A stretch of 34,826 nucleotides of DNA from Deltaproteobacteria bacterium (GTDB lineage Bacteria; Desulfobacterota; Desulfobulbia; Desulfobulbales; SURF-16), in the NCBI GenBank assembly GCA_030667965.1, contig DAOUUW010000010.1:1-34826 (forward strand), read 5' to 3'. Within the stretch, counting starts at the first letter, position 1. Each line of letters starts with the position of its first letter. Of the stretch, positions 16,126 through 24,478 are shown piece by piece. Below the pieces are notes generated by a model. It saw only the letters and a list, made by a program, of their open reading frames with translations. It was not told the origin of the DNA and made no database searches. The position numbers and the translations under genes are program-made.

Positions 16126-17787
16126 ATGTTTCCTAAAAAAATCTGCTGTTTTCCCAGCATATCCACTCCTTCAGACTTCCAGTTGAAAAAGCAACTGCAG
16201 TGGGTGCTCTTCCTCAGGGTCGTTGTCCTGACCATCCTCCTTGGCATCACAATGCTGCTGCAAACCAGTAAACATGATATCATTATCCCCTCCCCCGGCC
16301 ATGTGGCATTTTTTATAATCGGCACATACCTCTTCACGATCCTTTCGGCCTTTATTCTGAATGTCATAACATGCTACCGGCGCTTTGCCTATCTGCAGAT
16401 AATAACAGATTGCCTCCTGACAACTATCCTCATTGTCATCACCGGTTCCAGCCAGTCCATTTTTACCATCATCTACTTTTTCCCGATTATAAGCAGCGCT
16501 ATCATCCTTTACCGCCAGGGCGCCCTGCTGCTGGCCTCAATAGCAACATTCTGCAACGGCGCCATCCTTTATGCCGAGTATTATGGAATAACGGTCCCCC
16601 TGCTGCATGATGGGGAATCCGCCCTGACGAGCATCCAGGTTGTCCTGCATTATTTTGCCATACGAGGACTTACTTTTTTTTTGGTCGGACTGCTTAGCGC
16701 CATTCTTTCAGAGCGGCTTCTCCGGGCGGAAACCGAACTTTCAAGAACTTCACAAAATCTCGACAGGCTTGCCCTGCTTTATAAGCAGATCTTTGACGAT
16801 ATTGCCACTGGTATCATAACAGTTGACACCCAGGGAATTATTACCTCATTTAACCGATCTGCAGGAGTTATAACCGGCTATAACGCACTTGACGTACTGG
16901 GTCAAAAAATTGCAAGCAAATTCCCTGAACTATCCACCCTGAAAACGGATTTGATTCGCCCCATGGCCATTTTAATAAAAAAAGACGGCAGCAAAATACC
17001 TGTTGGTTATTCGTGGACACGGCTGAATATGCCCGGTGATTGCGAAAACTGCAGGGTATACACCATGCAGGACCTGACCATTATCAAAAAAATGGAGGAA
17101 AAAGTACGGCAGTCTGAAAAAATGGCGGCCATAGGGGAACTGGCTGCCGGCGTTGCCCATGAATTTCGCAATCCTTTGGCCGCTATTTCAGGAGCTTCAC
17201 AGGTGTTGGAGCAGGAATTTTCAAAAAACACCCCCAACTACAGCCTGATTAATATTATAGTCAGGGAGTGCAACCGTCTTGATGGAACAGTTAGTGATTT
17301 TCTGCATTTTTCAAAACCCGCCACCCCGGAAAAAAACTGGCTTTCACTTGGGAATGTTGTCAATGAAACTTTAGATATTCTCAAGCAGGGGCGCAACTGG
17401 AATGACAAAATTACCGTAGAAACGCACATCCCTGAAAATCAGGACTGCTGGGCCGATTCAGGACAACTGATTCGGATCATTCTCAACCTGCTTGAAAATG
17501 CCGGCAACTTCATTGACGAAAATCATGGGGTCATCACCATAACGGCCTCGGAGATCAATGAAGAAAACCAGGAAAAAACACTTCTGCAAATTAGCGACAA
17601 TGGGCCGGGTATCGATCCTTCCATCACAAAACAACTCTTTGAACCATTTTTCACTACAAGGGAAAATGGAACAGGACTAGGACTTGCCATTGTCAAGCAG
17701 CTTGTTGAAAGCCATGGAGGGGTGATATGGGCGGAAAACGATGCAACAGGCGGGGCGATTTTCAGTTTTACTCTGCCACTTCCATAA
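16126..17787 (+). CDS. Membrane sensor histidine kinase (PilS-like)
   Basis: 553 residues. About six N-terminal membrane segments between residues 24 and 195, then a PAS domain (about 215-320, TGIITVDTQGIITSFNRSAG), a HisKA helix pair with His345 in AGVAHEFRNPLAAISG, and a HATPase_c domain with N box ILNLLENAGNF, G1 DNGPGI and G2 GTGLGLAIV. This is the architecture of PilS, the membrane kinase for type IV pilus genes in proteobacteria. No pilus genes are in the window, so the pili link is inference. The kinase follows the regulator, the reverse of the common pilS-pilR order. Confidence 0.92.
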   Translation: MFPKKICCFPSISTPSDFQLKKQLQWVLFLRVVVLTILLGITMLLQTSKHDIIIPSPGHVAFFIIGTYLFTILSAFILNVITCYRRFAYLQIITDCLLTTILIVITGSSQSIFTIIYFFPIISSAIILYRQGALLLASIATFCNGAILYAEYYGITVPLLHDGESALTSIQVVLHYFAIRGLTFFLVGLLSAILSERLLRAETELSRTSQNLDRLALLYKQIFDDIATGIITVDTQGIITSFNRSAGVITGYNALDVLGQKIASKFPELSTLKTDLIRPMAILIKKDGSKIPVGYSWTRLNMPGDCENCRVYTMQDLTIIKKMEEKVRQSEKMAAIGELAAGVAHEFRNPLAAISGASQVLEQEFSKNTPNYSLINIIVRECNRLDGTVSDFLHFSKPATPEKNWLSLGNVVNETLDILKQGRNWNDKITVETHIPENQDCWADSGQLIRIILNLLENAGNFIDENHGVITITASEINEENQEKTLLQISDNGPGIDPSITKQLFEPFFTTRENGTGLGLAIVKQLVESHGGVIWAENDATGGAIFSFTLPLP

Positions 17788-17850
17788 TGATGGAGCGGCA
17801 GATGAATGAAAAACAGAACTCTGAGTCAGCAGGCTGAATTCTGCTCCAAT

Positions 17851-18906
17851 TTAACCTTCTGAAAATTCAATAGACGTGTCACCTTCTTTCTGAGCGGCAA
17901 CTTCTCCAATCAAGTGTGGAGATTCTCCCAGAGCTATCAGTTGCTGGGTCACATCATCCACAGCCCGGGAGTCAATAATAAGCACCATACCTATACCGCA
18001 ATTAAACGTACGGTACATCTCATCAACAGGGATATTGCCCTTTTCCTGTAAAAAATCAAAAATAGGCATGGACGGCCAACTTCCCTTCTGTATAATCGCC
18101 TTCGTCCCTTTGGGGAGAACCCTTGGAATATTATCGGTAAATCCGCCGCCGGTAATATGAACAAGTCCGCGAATCTGAAAATTCTTAAAGAGATTCAGCA
18201 AGGTCTCAACATAAATACGGGTGGGACGCAGCAGTTCTTCGCCAAGGGTACACCCTAATTCATCAACATGGTCATCGACGGTCAGACCAAGTTCCTCAAA
18301 ACATATTTTTCGAACAAGAGAATAACCGTTGCTGTGTATGCCGCTGGAGGTAATGCCGATAAGTTTGTCGCCCACCTTTATTTCCGAACCGTCAATAATT
18401 TTATTCCGCTCTACAATACCGACAACAAATCCCGCCAGGTCATAATCATCATTATTATATAATCCCGGCATTTCCGCCGTCTCACCACCGATGAGAGAGC
18501 ATTTTGCCATCTTACAGCCCTGGGCAATTCCCTTAACAACATCGGTTGCCACGTCAAGTTCAAGCTTGCCGACAGAAAAATAGTCAAGAAAAAAAAGAGG
18601 TTCAGCGCCGGACACCACGATGTCATTGACACACATTGCCACCAAATCAATACCGATGGTGTCATGTTTGTTACAAAGACTGGCAATTTTTAATTTTGTG
18701 CCGACACCATCCGTGGAGGAAACCAGTACCGGGTCAGTATAACGATCATCCCCTAAAGCAAAGAGTCCTCCGAATCCACCAATATCTGTCAACACCCCTC
18801 TTCTGAATGTTGAAGATACCAAGGGCTTTATGTTGGTGACAAAAGCATTTGCTTTGTCAATATCAACACCAGACTCGGCATATCTGGAACTATGCGATTG
18901 ATCCAT
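17851..18906 (-). CDS. purM: Phosphoribosylformylglycinamidine cyclo-ligase
   Basis: AIR synthetase, fifth step of purine synthesis: FGAM plus ATP to aminoimidazole ribotide. 351 residues from the ATG at 18906, which has AGGTGG upstream; the frame is open to a GTG at 18966, but those extra residues are not conserved. Family features: VDIDKANAFV, IGGFGGLFAL, VSSTDGVGTKLKIA, CVNDIVVSGAEPLFFLDYF, GGETAEMPGLY and HITGGGFTDNIPRVLP. Convergent with the kinase gene, with a 63-bp gap and no strong terminator. Confidence 0.95.
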   Translation of the reverse strand: MDQSHSSRYAESGVDIDKANAFVTNIKPLVSSTFRRGVLTDIGGFGGLFALGDDRYTDPVLVSSTDGVGTKLKIASLCNKHDTIGIDLVAMCVNDIVVSGAEPLFFLDYFSVGKLELDVATDVVKGIAQGCKMAKCSLIGGETAEMPGLYNNDDYDLAGFVVGIVERNKIIDGSEIKVGDKLIGITSSGIHSNGYSLVRKICFEELGLTVDDHVDELGCTLGEELLRPTRIYVETLLNLFKNFQIRGLVHITGGGFTDNIPRVLPKGTKAIIQKGSWPSMPIFDFLQEKGNIPVDEMYRTFNCGIGMVLIIDSRAVDDVTQQLIALGESPHLIGEVAAQKEGDTSIEFSEG

Positions 18907-19046
18907 ATTTATTTGACCACCTGAAGTATTTGAAAACACAGTACTTTTTCTTGAATGCATTTTCACATTGATGAAGATTCACAATATCGATAAAACGATT
19001 TTAAGGGAGATTGATCAGCATCATATTATAAAAGGAAATAAAATAT

Positions 19047-19204
19047 GTAACTATTCAGGTGTTCAGGTAAAAGGTTGAAGGAAAAACCCAACAATCTCCA
19101 ATGGAGATACTTATTGAAGTTTACCCAAATAGCTCAAAATGGCTCCCATTTCATTGCTTTAACCTTCAACCTTCGGCCTTCAGTCTATCTATCTGAACAG
19201 TTAC
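19047..19204. mobile_element. 158-bp MITE-like element with 7-bp target duplication
   Basis: Ends are GTAACTATTCAG (19047-19058) and CTGAACAGTTAC (19193-19204), inverted copies with one mismatch; further inside, AGGTTGAAGG (19071-19080) faces CCTTCAACCTTCGGCCTTC (19163-19181). AAAATAT sits directly outside both ends (19040-19046 and 19205-19211), a perfect 7-bp direct repeat. No transposase inside: an open frame through it has no support. It lies in the 690-bp gap 18907-19597, which otherwise holds only the sites at 19306 and 19406. Confidence 0.65.
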
Positions 19205-19305
19205 AAAATATTTACTTTCCCATGGTTGAAATGTCAACGTGTTTTCTCACAAAAAGAAGCTTCAAAGACTAACTCGATAAAAATAATATTTTATCATTAC
19301 AAGAT

Positions 19306-19317
19306 GTTACACGTAAC
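19306..19317. repeat. Palindromic 12-mer, left copy
   Basis: GTTACACGTAAC (5-bp arms, 2-nt centre). A near-identical GTTATACGTAAC lies at 20346-20357, on the other side of the zinc-ribbon gene. They could be paired operator or recombination sites, or chance. Confidence 0.3.
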
Positions 19318-19405
19318 CAAAAGGATAAACACAAACGGTACGAAAAACAGAATACGCCCTCAGAGGCAGGTTGCTTTTATACCTCAAATCAGTTAAATAA
19401 TTGTG

Positions 19406-19474
19406 ATGCAAGAAAAACATAAAAATAAAATTCTGATCATCATTGCCTTATTTTTCTGGATGCTTACTACTTAG
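19406..19474 (+). CDS. Possible 22-residue hydrophobic peptide or gene stub
   Basis: ATG at 19406 opens a frame for MQEKHKNKILIIIALFFWML plus two Thr, ending at TAG 19472. A charged start followed by a hydrophobic run looks like a signal anchor. No ribosome binding site. It could be the stub of a decayed membrane protein, a small membrane peptide, or chance in AT-rich DNA. Confidence 0.2.
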   Translation: MQEKHKNKILIIIALFFWMLTT

Positions 19475-19597
19475 GCTGTTAAAGATGATCAGTTCTCTTC
19501 CTGAAGGATTCCCGTAACGACATCCCAGTCTGGGACAAATTGTCCATTACCAAATTCATCGGAATAATTTCTTAGTTTTTTACCTGGAGATTTATAT

Positions 19598-20257
19598 ATG
19601 CTTACCTATGATGCCAGTATCAAATATGCTGAAGAAAAACATTACTGCCCCCACTGCAAGCAACTCTTATCATGTTGCGAAACACCTCCCTTTCACATCG
19701 GTGACGGATTAGGATGGGGATGTGACGTCATGTTTATCTGCTTAAATGACGAATGTCATGTTTTTGTCAAGGGTTGGGAGCATATTGATGTTGAATATGG
19801 ACATAGCGGCTCGTACCGCTACATGCTCCTGCCCGGCGAAAAAAAAGGGGGTATGCTGATGGTCGGCAATGCCGATGCCTTCACCGGCAGCATAATAGAT
19901 CCCGAGGCACTAAAAAAACAAAATATACGCTACCAGAATGAAAAAAAAGCATTGGCACAACTCGACTCATGTGTTGAAGAAAAAAACGTGGCCCCTGCTC
20001 TGCTCCTCGTCAAAGATGAAGCTGCAGGTCTTCCCGGTCGACTGAGAGCCTGCGAGCTGCTCATTGAACTGAACGATCTTTCCTGCATTGACCCAATAAG
20101 AAACCATATATTCAAAAAAAACGATGTTGAGCGCAGCGCCAATATGGCTATCAAGGAAATTTTAAAAGCTCAATACAAGAAAGAATGCCCGTACTGTGCT
20201 GAGATCATCAAGCAACAGGCAAAAGTTTGCATGCATTGCAATAAGGAGCTGAGCTGA
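19598..20257 (+). CDS. Double zinc-ribbon protein of unknown function
   Basis: 219 residues. The N-terminal cysteine-rich module has CPHC (17-20), CC at 26-27, Cys42, Cys48 and Cys53 (FICLNDEC). The middle (about 115-190) is helical and Leu/Ala-rich, resembling HEAT-like repeats. The C-terminus has a clear zinc ribbon, Cys197/Cys200 and Cys211/Cys214 in CPYCAEIIKQQAKVCMHC. No membrane segment or signal peptide. CTGGAG lies eight bases before the ATG. Flanked by long intergenic regions and by two palindromic 12-mers, and convergent with nothing nearby, so context gives no function. Zinc binding is well supported; the role is unknown. Confidence 0.75.
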   Translation: MLTYDASIKYAEEKHYCPHCKQLLSCCETPPFHIGDGLGWGCDVMFICLNDECHVFVKGWEHIDVEYGHSGSYRYMLLPGEKKGGMLMVGNADAFTGSIIDPEALKKQNIRYQNEKKALAQLDSCVEEKNVAPALLLVKDEAAGLPGRLRACELLIELNDLSCIDPIRNHIFKKNDVERSANMAIKEILKAQYKKECPYCAEIIKQQAKVCMHCNKELS

Positions 20258-20345
20258 CATATTTCAAAATGATTTCATTGAGGATTTTAAGCAAGCATTT
20301 AACAAAGGCCAGGATAATCGACAAGAAGGATTTTTTTTGCTGACT

Positions 20346-20357
20346 GTTATACGTAAC
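20346..20357. repeat. Palindromic 12-mer, right copy
   Basis: GTTATACGTAAC; partner of 19306-19317 with one base different. Lies 15 nt upstream of the tRNA-His promoter. Confidence 0.3.
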
Positions 20358-20371
20358 AGATAATATTCAAC

Positions 20372-20400
20372 TTGCTATTCGCAGGGTATTCTATTATAAA
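20372..20400 (+). promoter_or_regulatory. Sigma-70 promoter of tRNA-His
   Basis: TTGCTA (20372-20377), 17-nt spacer, TATAAA (20395-20400). Start of transcription would be near 20407, 30 nt before the tRNA. Confidence 0.65.
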
Positions 20401-20436
20401 AATCAAACTTTAATTCGTATGAATTCAAGATTGGAT

Positions 20437-20514
20437 GGTGAGCGTAGCTCAGCTGGTGGTAGCTCCGGATTGTGGCTCCGGTGGTCGTGGGTTCGAGTCC
20501 CATCGTTCACCCCA
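20437..20514 (+). tRNA. tRNA-His (GTG)
   Basis: Acceptor GTGAGCG (20438-20444) pairs with CGTTCAC (20504-20510); the extra G at 20437 (G-1 of tRNA-His) faces C73 at 20511; CCA is encoded (20512-20514). The anticodon arm is CCGGA-TTGTGGC-TCCGG with anticodon GTG, and the T arm holds GGTTCGAGTCC. The D stem is short (GCT/AGC) with a large loop. Confidence 0.95.
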
Positions 20515-20523
20515 TTTACTTTC

Positions 20524-20557
20524 AGGACTCAGGAGAAATCCTGAGTCCTTTTTTTTT
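20524..20557 (+). terminator. Intrinsic terminator of tRNA-His
   Basis: Perfect 11-bp stem (20524-20534 with 20539-20549) closed by a GAAA tetraloop and followed by nine T residues. It ends the single-gene tRNA transcript. Confidence 0.95.
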
Positions 20558-20621
20558 GAAGCATAAGATGAAAAAAGGATGCTGCATAAGAAAAAAAATA
20601 CAGAGTGTGCTACGCGGTTTT

Positions 20622-21383
20622 CTATCCATTTTCTTCCCCTTCCGACCTGAAATTCAAATAATAATCCAGTTCTTCAGCCATTTTTTGCCGATGGGACCCC
20701 TGCCAATAAATCTTGCCGCATGAGCGGCAATTCTGGAAATCATCATAATATTTCAGGGTAAGTGGTTCCAGTAAATGCTCAATTTTCTTTTTTGCTACAG
20801 GAGAAAGCAATCCATTACAATGCAGACATCGACTGAATGGCTGCAACTTTTTCTGCAGATTAAAAAGGTGAAACACTTCGGCAAGTTGTTTTTTCGGATG
20901 ACGCGAACGAATTAAATGACCAAATTCAACCACATTCCTTTTTAACAAATTGCGATCCCTTGTCAGAAGAATTCTTCTCCGGCAAGATGAAATGGCAGCC
21001 AGTCTCGCATCGTCAAGAGAGCTATCACAGTAGGTATCAAAGCCAAGCATACGTAATTTCCCTGTGATTTTAGCAACATTCACATCAACAACAAATCGTA
21101 GGGATTTCAGTGGATCACGGCGCAGCAGAGATGGTGTGAAAAAATTCGTTTCAGGAGAAATAGGGTGGATATGCAAGATGTCATTTTCTTTGACAAGATA
21201 ATGAAAATCAACCTCCCTGCATGAAATGGTAATCTTATCAATTTCCGGATGCGGAACCCCATAGGATTCGACAAAATCTTTTACAGACGCTCTTCTTTTG
21301 AACGTTGTACGAATACATTTTTGAGTACGAAAATTTCTTGGCAGCAAATCAGCTAAATTACCATGAAAATAAAATGTGATCAT
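20622..21383 (-). CDS. Ubiquitin-like plus Mut7-C RNase domain protein
   Basis: 253 residues. Residues 1-80 form a beta-grasp, ubiquitin/ThiS-like domain (MITFYFHGNLADLLPRN at the start, VKENDILHIHPISP at its end). Residues about 95-165 are a Mut7-C (PIN-like) nuclease domain, RFVVDVNVAKITGKLRMLGF with Asp100, then LDDARLAA and LLTRDRNLL with Asp143. The C-terminus has a zinc ribbon (Cys186/Cys189, Cys219/Cys222). This Ub-Mut7C fusion is a known but uncharacterised family, predicted to act on RNA. Third gene of the carD-rluD-Mut7C run, 37 nt after rluD. Confidence 0.85.
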   Translation of the reverse strand: MITFYFHGNLADLLPRNFRTQKCIRTTFKRRASVKDFVESYGVPHPEIDKITISCREVDFHYLVKENDILHIHPISPETNFFTPSLLRRDPLKSLRFVVDVNVAKITGKLRMLGFDTYCDSSLDDARLAAISSCRRRILLTRDRNLLKRNVVEFGHLIRSRHPKKQLAEVFHLFNLQKKLQPFSRCLHCNGLLSPVAKKKIEHLLEPLTLKYYDDFQNCRSCGKIYWQGSHRQKMAEELDYYLNFRSEGEENG

Positions 21384-21420
21384 GATGCACGCTTACAAGT
21401 CAAGAACCTGACAGCTTAAT

Positions 21421-22425
21421 TCAGGACTCCTTGTTACGAAGAATTTGCAAAAAATCTTCCATATCCGGCAAAAGCGGCGCTGTAAATTTCATCCTCTTGC
21501 CGGTAGAAGGATGCAGAAAGGCCAACGAATAGGAGTGAAGACATTGACGGGCAATTGAAAAGCCTGGATACGATTTATTTTTGCCATACAGAGCGTCACC
21601 TGCCACAGGACAGGCCAGAAAGGCCATGTGTACCCGAATCTGATGGGTTCTGCCGGTTTCAAGACGGAGCCTTACAAAAGAATATCCATCGAATTTCTCC
21701 AAGACATGAAAATAAGTCAGGGCCTGCCGGCCTCTATGCTTTACAACCGCCATTTTTTTGCGATGAACCGAGTGCCGGCCTATGGGTAACTCTATGCGCC
21801 CTTCATCTTCTTTCGGCACGCCGGAAAGGATGGCAAGATAGCGTTTTTCCACCAGTCGCTTCTTAAATTGTGCCGTCAGTGATTGATGGGAGGCATCATT
21901 TTTCGCAACAATCATGATACCCGATGTATCTTTATCGAGCCTGTGGACTATTCCGGGCCGGAGTTCTCCGCCAACTCCTGAAAGATTTGTACAATGGTGA
22001 AGAAGGCCGTGAACAAGCGTGCCGCCGCTATGACCATGGGAGGGATGAACGACAATTCCCGGAGGTTTGGACAAAACAACAACATCATCATCTTCATGAA
22101 GAATGTCGAAGGAAAGCTTTTCTGCAACAAGCGAAGAAGGCTGAGGAGCGGGAAGGACTATTTTGATCTGATTGTCTTGATGCAGCCGATAACCATTTTT
22201 TTCCTTTCGTCCATTTACAAGAATATTTCCTGCGCGAATAAGATTCTGAATATACGAACGGGTTAAATGGACAAAATCTTCATGATCTGCAACAAATTGA
22301 TCAAGCCGTTTACCCCGCAGCTCAACAGGAACTGTGAAGTAAAACTCTTTGTCCTGTTTAAGCTCTTTGTTAAGGGTATTCAATGTGGAAGAAAAGAAAA
22401 TCGGCTCATGTGCAACAACAGCCAT
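21421..22425 (-). CDS. rluD: Large-subunit rRNA pseudouridine synthase (RluA/RluD family)
   Basis: 334 residues. N-terminal S4 RNA-binding domain (about 35-90, RLDQFVADHEDFVHLTRSYI), then the catalytic domain: SKPPGIVVHPSHGH, catalytic Asp164 in HRLDKDTSG, RYLAILSG, LETGRTHQIRVHMA and CLHSYSLAF. The S4 plus catalytic layout is that of RluD (23S rRNA helix 69) or RluC; exact targets cannot be told. The N-terminal 25 residues are not conserved, and the AGAGG before the ATG is too close, so the true start may be downstream. Follows carD by 32 nt. Confidence 0.9.
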   Translation of the reverse strand: MAVVAHEPIFFSSTLNTLNKELKQDKEFYFTVPVELRGKRLDQFVADHEDFVHLTRSYIQNLIRAGNILVNGRKEKNGYRLHQDNQIKIVLPAPQPSSLVAEKLSFDILHEDDDVVVLSKPPGIVVHPSHGHSGGTLVHGLLHHCTNLSGVGGELRPGIVHRLDKDTSGIMIVAKNDASHQSLTAQFKKRLVEKRYLAILSGVPKEDEGRIELPIGRHSVHRKKMAVVKHRGRQALTYFHVLEKFDGYSFVRLRLETGRTHQIRVHMAFLACPVAGDALYGKNKSYPGFSIARQCLHSYSLAFLHPSTGKRMKFTAPLLPDMEDFLQILRNKES

Positions 22426-22457
22426 CCTCTTTTTAAAGATATTGCGATGAAATAAAG

Positions 22458-22940
22458 TTAATTATGAAAAATCTGCTCAATGTCCTTCTCAACCTCGTCC
22501 TCCCGGATATGGTTTGCAAGGGCAAGTTCCTTCATCAACAGACTTTTAGCAGTGTCGAGCATTTTTCTCTCACCAAAAGAAAGATCTTTGTCTACCTTTA
22601 AAAGGTAGAGATCTCGAAGCACACCGGCAATTTTATAGACAGAACCGGTTTTAATTTTTTCCATATACTGCCGGTAACGCTGGTTCCAGGGTTGTGCTTC
22701 AATCTCAACGTCTCTGTCTTTAAGTATATCAAAAACTTTTTCTGATTCAGATGCTGAGATGATACCGCGTAAACCAACGCTGGAACTAGTGGTCGTAGGA
22801 ATCATAACCACCATACTCGTGTCCATTATCTTCATCACATAAAATGATTGTTCCAAGTCACCTACTACTCTATTTTCAATTGATTGAATTTCGCCTACGC
22901 CGTGGGCAGGATAAACCGCCATATCACCTTTATTAAACAC
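22458..22940 (-). CDS. carD: CarD-family transcription regulator
   Basis: 160 residues. The N-terminal RNA-polymerase interaction (Tudor-like) domain reads FNKGDMAVYPAHGVGEIQSI, and a helical C-terminal DNA-binding domain has WNQRYRQYMEKIKTGSVYKIA and LSFGERKMLDTAKSLLMKEL. CarD/CdnL proteins bind RNAP beta and stabilise open complexes at housekeeping promoters. The start is a GTG at 22940 preceded by AGAGGTGA. First gene of a probable carD-rluD-Mut7C operon; 177 bp separate it from pth. Confidence 0.95.
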   Translation of the reverse strand: MFNKGDMAVYPAHGVGEIQSIENRVVGDLEQSFYVMKIMDTSMVVMIPTTTSSSVGLRGIISASESEKVFDILKDRDVEIEAQPWNQRYRQYMEKIKTGSVYKIAGVLRDLYLLKVDKDLSFGERKMLDTAKSLLMKELALANHIREDEVEKDIEQIFHN

Positions 22941-23117
22941 TCATCACCTCTTTAGTTTCCTTAAGATCAAAAAGCCGGGCTCTGTCATTAAAAATGGCAA
23001 GAATTACCCAGGATGACCGCATAAGATAAGAGGCACAATAACATTATTTCTCAAATTACGCAATTAATGCATACCGTAAAAAAACAGATAAACAAAACCT
23101 TGCTCTAAAACATTGTA

Positions 23118-23690
23118 TTACATACTATTTTCAGAGGAATTAACTTTATTCATCGCCATATCAACCCCCTGACCGACACAGAGACGCACAGCCTCATAAA
23201 CATCAGGCATGATAGTCTTGAGAATTTCTGTTTCCTGCGATGTCATCTTTGTCAAAACATAGCGTTCAACAGGAATAGGTGAATCCGGTCGACCAATTCC
23301 GATTTTAATCCTGACAAAATCTTTCCCCAAATGGGATATGATTGAACGAATACCGTTGTGACCGCCTGCTCCGCGGTTAACAGCTATCTTTATCCGCCCG
23401 ACCGGCAGATCAAGATCATCATGAATGACGATAATATTGGGGGGAGGTATTTTGTAATATGATGCAGCAGGGGCGATAGCGTTCCCGCTTAAGTTCATGA
23501 ACGTCTGGGGCTTGAGAAGAATCAGTTGTTCATTTTCACAAACAGCTTTTGCAGCAGCGGCCTGCCATTTAGTCGAGAGAAAATTGGCATGCAACTGTTC
23601 GGCTATATACTCTGCTGAAAGGAAACCCACATTGTGGCGGGTGGACATGTATTTTTCACCAGGATTTCCTAGTCCGGCAACAAGAAACAT
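23118..23690 (-). CDS. pth: Peptidyl-tRNA hydrolase
   Basis: Releases peptides from stalled peptidyl-tRNA. 190 residues: VAGLGNPGEKY at the start, catalytic His19 in TRHNVG, LLKPQTFMNLSG, Asp92 in VIHDDLDLP, GGHNGIRSI, and GIGRP. All catalytic positions are present. AGGTG lies five bases before the ATG. Follows rplY on the same strand, but a strong hairpin terminator lies between them, so pth may be transcribed partly by read-through. This ribosomal L25-Pth pairing is common. Confidence 0.96.
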   Translation of the reverse strand: MFLVAGLGNPGEKYMSTRHNVGFLSAEYIAEQLHANFLSTKWQAAAAKAVCENEQLILLKPQTFMNLSGNAIAPAASYYKIPPPNIIVIHDDLDLPVGRIKIAVNRGAGGHNGIRSIISHLGKDFVRIKIGIGRPDSPIPVERYVLTKMTSQETEILKTIMPDVYEAVRLCVGQGVDMAMNKVNSSENSM

Positions 23691-23712
23691 ATTTCACCTG
23701 GAGACAATACGT

Positions 23713-23745
23713 AAAAAGCCGGAAAAAGGGATCCCTTTTCCGGCT
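23713..23745 (-). terminator. Intrinsic terminator between rplY and pth
   Basis: On the minus strand a long stem (AGCCGGAAAAGGG with its complement, one bulged A, 23717-23745) is followed by TTTTT (23713-23717). It is 24 nt past the rplY stop. Confidence 0.8.
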
Positions 23746-23768
23746 CAAAAATAACCACTGTAAAAAGA

Positions 23769-24374
23769 CTATTCTACTTCTTCTTCGCTGTCATCACTCT
23801 CGGGTAAGACGTGTGCAACAACAACAGAAACGCAGACTTGATCCTGATCTTCAAGTAAAGTAACGTTATCAGGAATATTCAGATCCTTACAGACAATTGC
23901 ATCATTTATATTAAGCGATTTAATATCAACCTCAATCGAATCCGGAATATCAAGGGGATTGCCTTTTATTGACACCTCGGTCAATGTAGTGATAAGCTCG
24001 CCGCCAAGATCAACACCGGCAGCCTTGCCCTTATATTTAACCGGAACTTTAAAAACACTTGGTGTATCAAGGGAGATTTCGTAAAAATCAGCATGTTTCA
24101 AGGTGTCCAGAATTGGATCAACCTGAATTTCCTTAATAAGCACATGACGTTTTTCTTCACCGCCATCGGACTTTATATCAAGGCCGACAACAGCATTACG
24201 CCTATGTAGATCAAGCAGCGTTTTCGTGAATATCTTGGTATCAAGAGTCAGGGCAAGTGTATCACTTTTCGGACCATAGATGATGGCCGGTGTTTGTCCA
24301 GCCCTGCGTAATGATCTAGCCGCACCTTTACCAAAATTTGTTCTGACAGTGGCAGTAACATCTACCTGTATCAT
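23769..24374 (-). CDS. rplY: 50S ribosomal protein L25 (Ctc form)
   Basis: 201 residues: N-terminal 5S-rRNA-binding L25 domain (VRTNFGKGAARSLRRAG, PAIIYG), then the TL5/Ctc C-terminal beta domain (about 95-185) and an acidic tail. The long form is the usual one outside gamma-proteobacteria. The start is ATG 24374 with GGAGGA upstream; a TTG eight codons earlier overlaps that site. Lies between prs and pth, a common order. Its binding site follows a 105-bp AT-rich gap after prs. Confidence 0.95.
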   Translation of the reverse strand: MIQVDVTATVRTNFGKGAARSLRRAGQTPAIIYGPKSDTLALTLDTKIFTKTLLDLHRRNAVVGLDIKSDGGEEKRHVLIKEIQVDPILDTLKHADFYEISLDTPSVFKVPVKYKGKAAGVDLGGELITTLTEVSIKGNPLDIPDSIEVDIKSLNINDAIVCKDLNIPDNVTLLEDQDQVCVSVVVAHVLPESDDSEEEVE

Positions 24375-24478
24375 TGTAACTTCCTCCTCATCCGGCAATT
24401 AACACTCTAAACAGAGTTAATTGTTGATTTTTTATTAGTAATGAAAATATTTTTTTATCGCAGCGCATATTTGTTTTA

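Noticed and set aside
19075-19272. 65-codon open frame through the MITE-like element
   Set aside because: Low-complexity translation, crosses the element end and its target duplication, no ribosome site.
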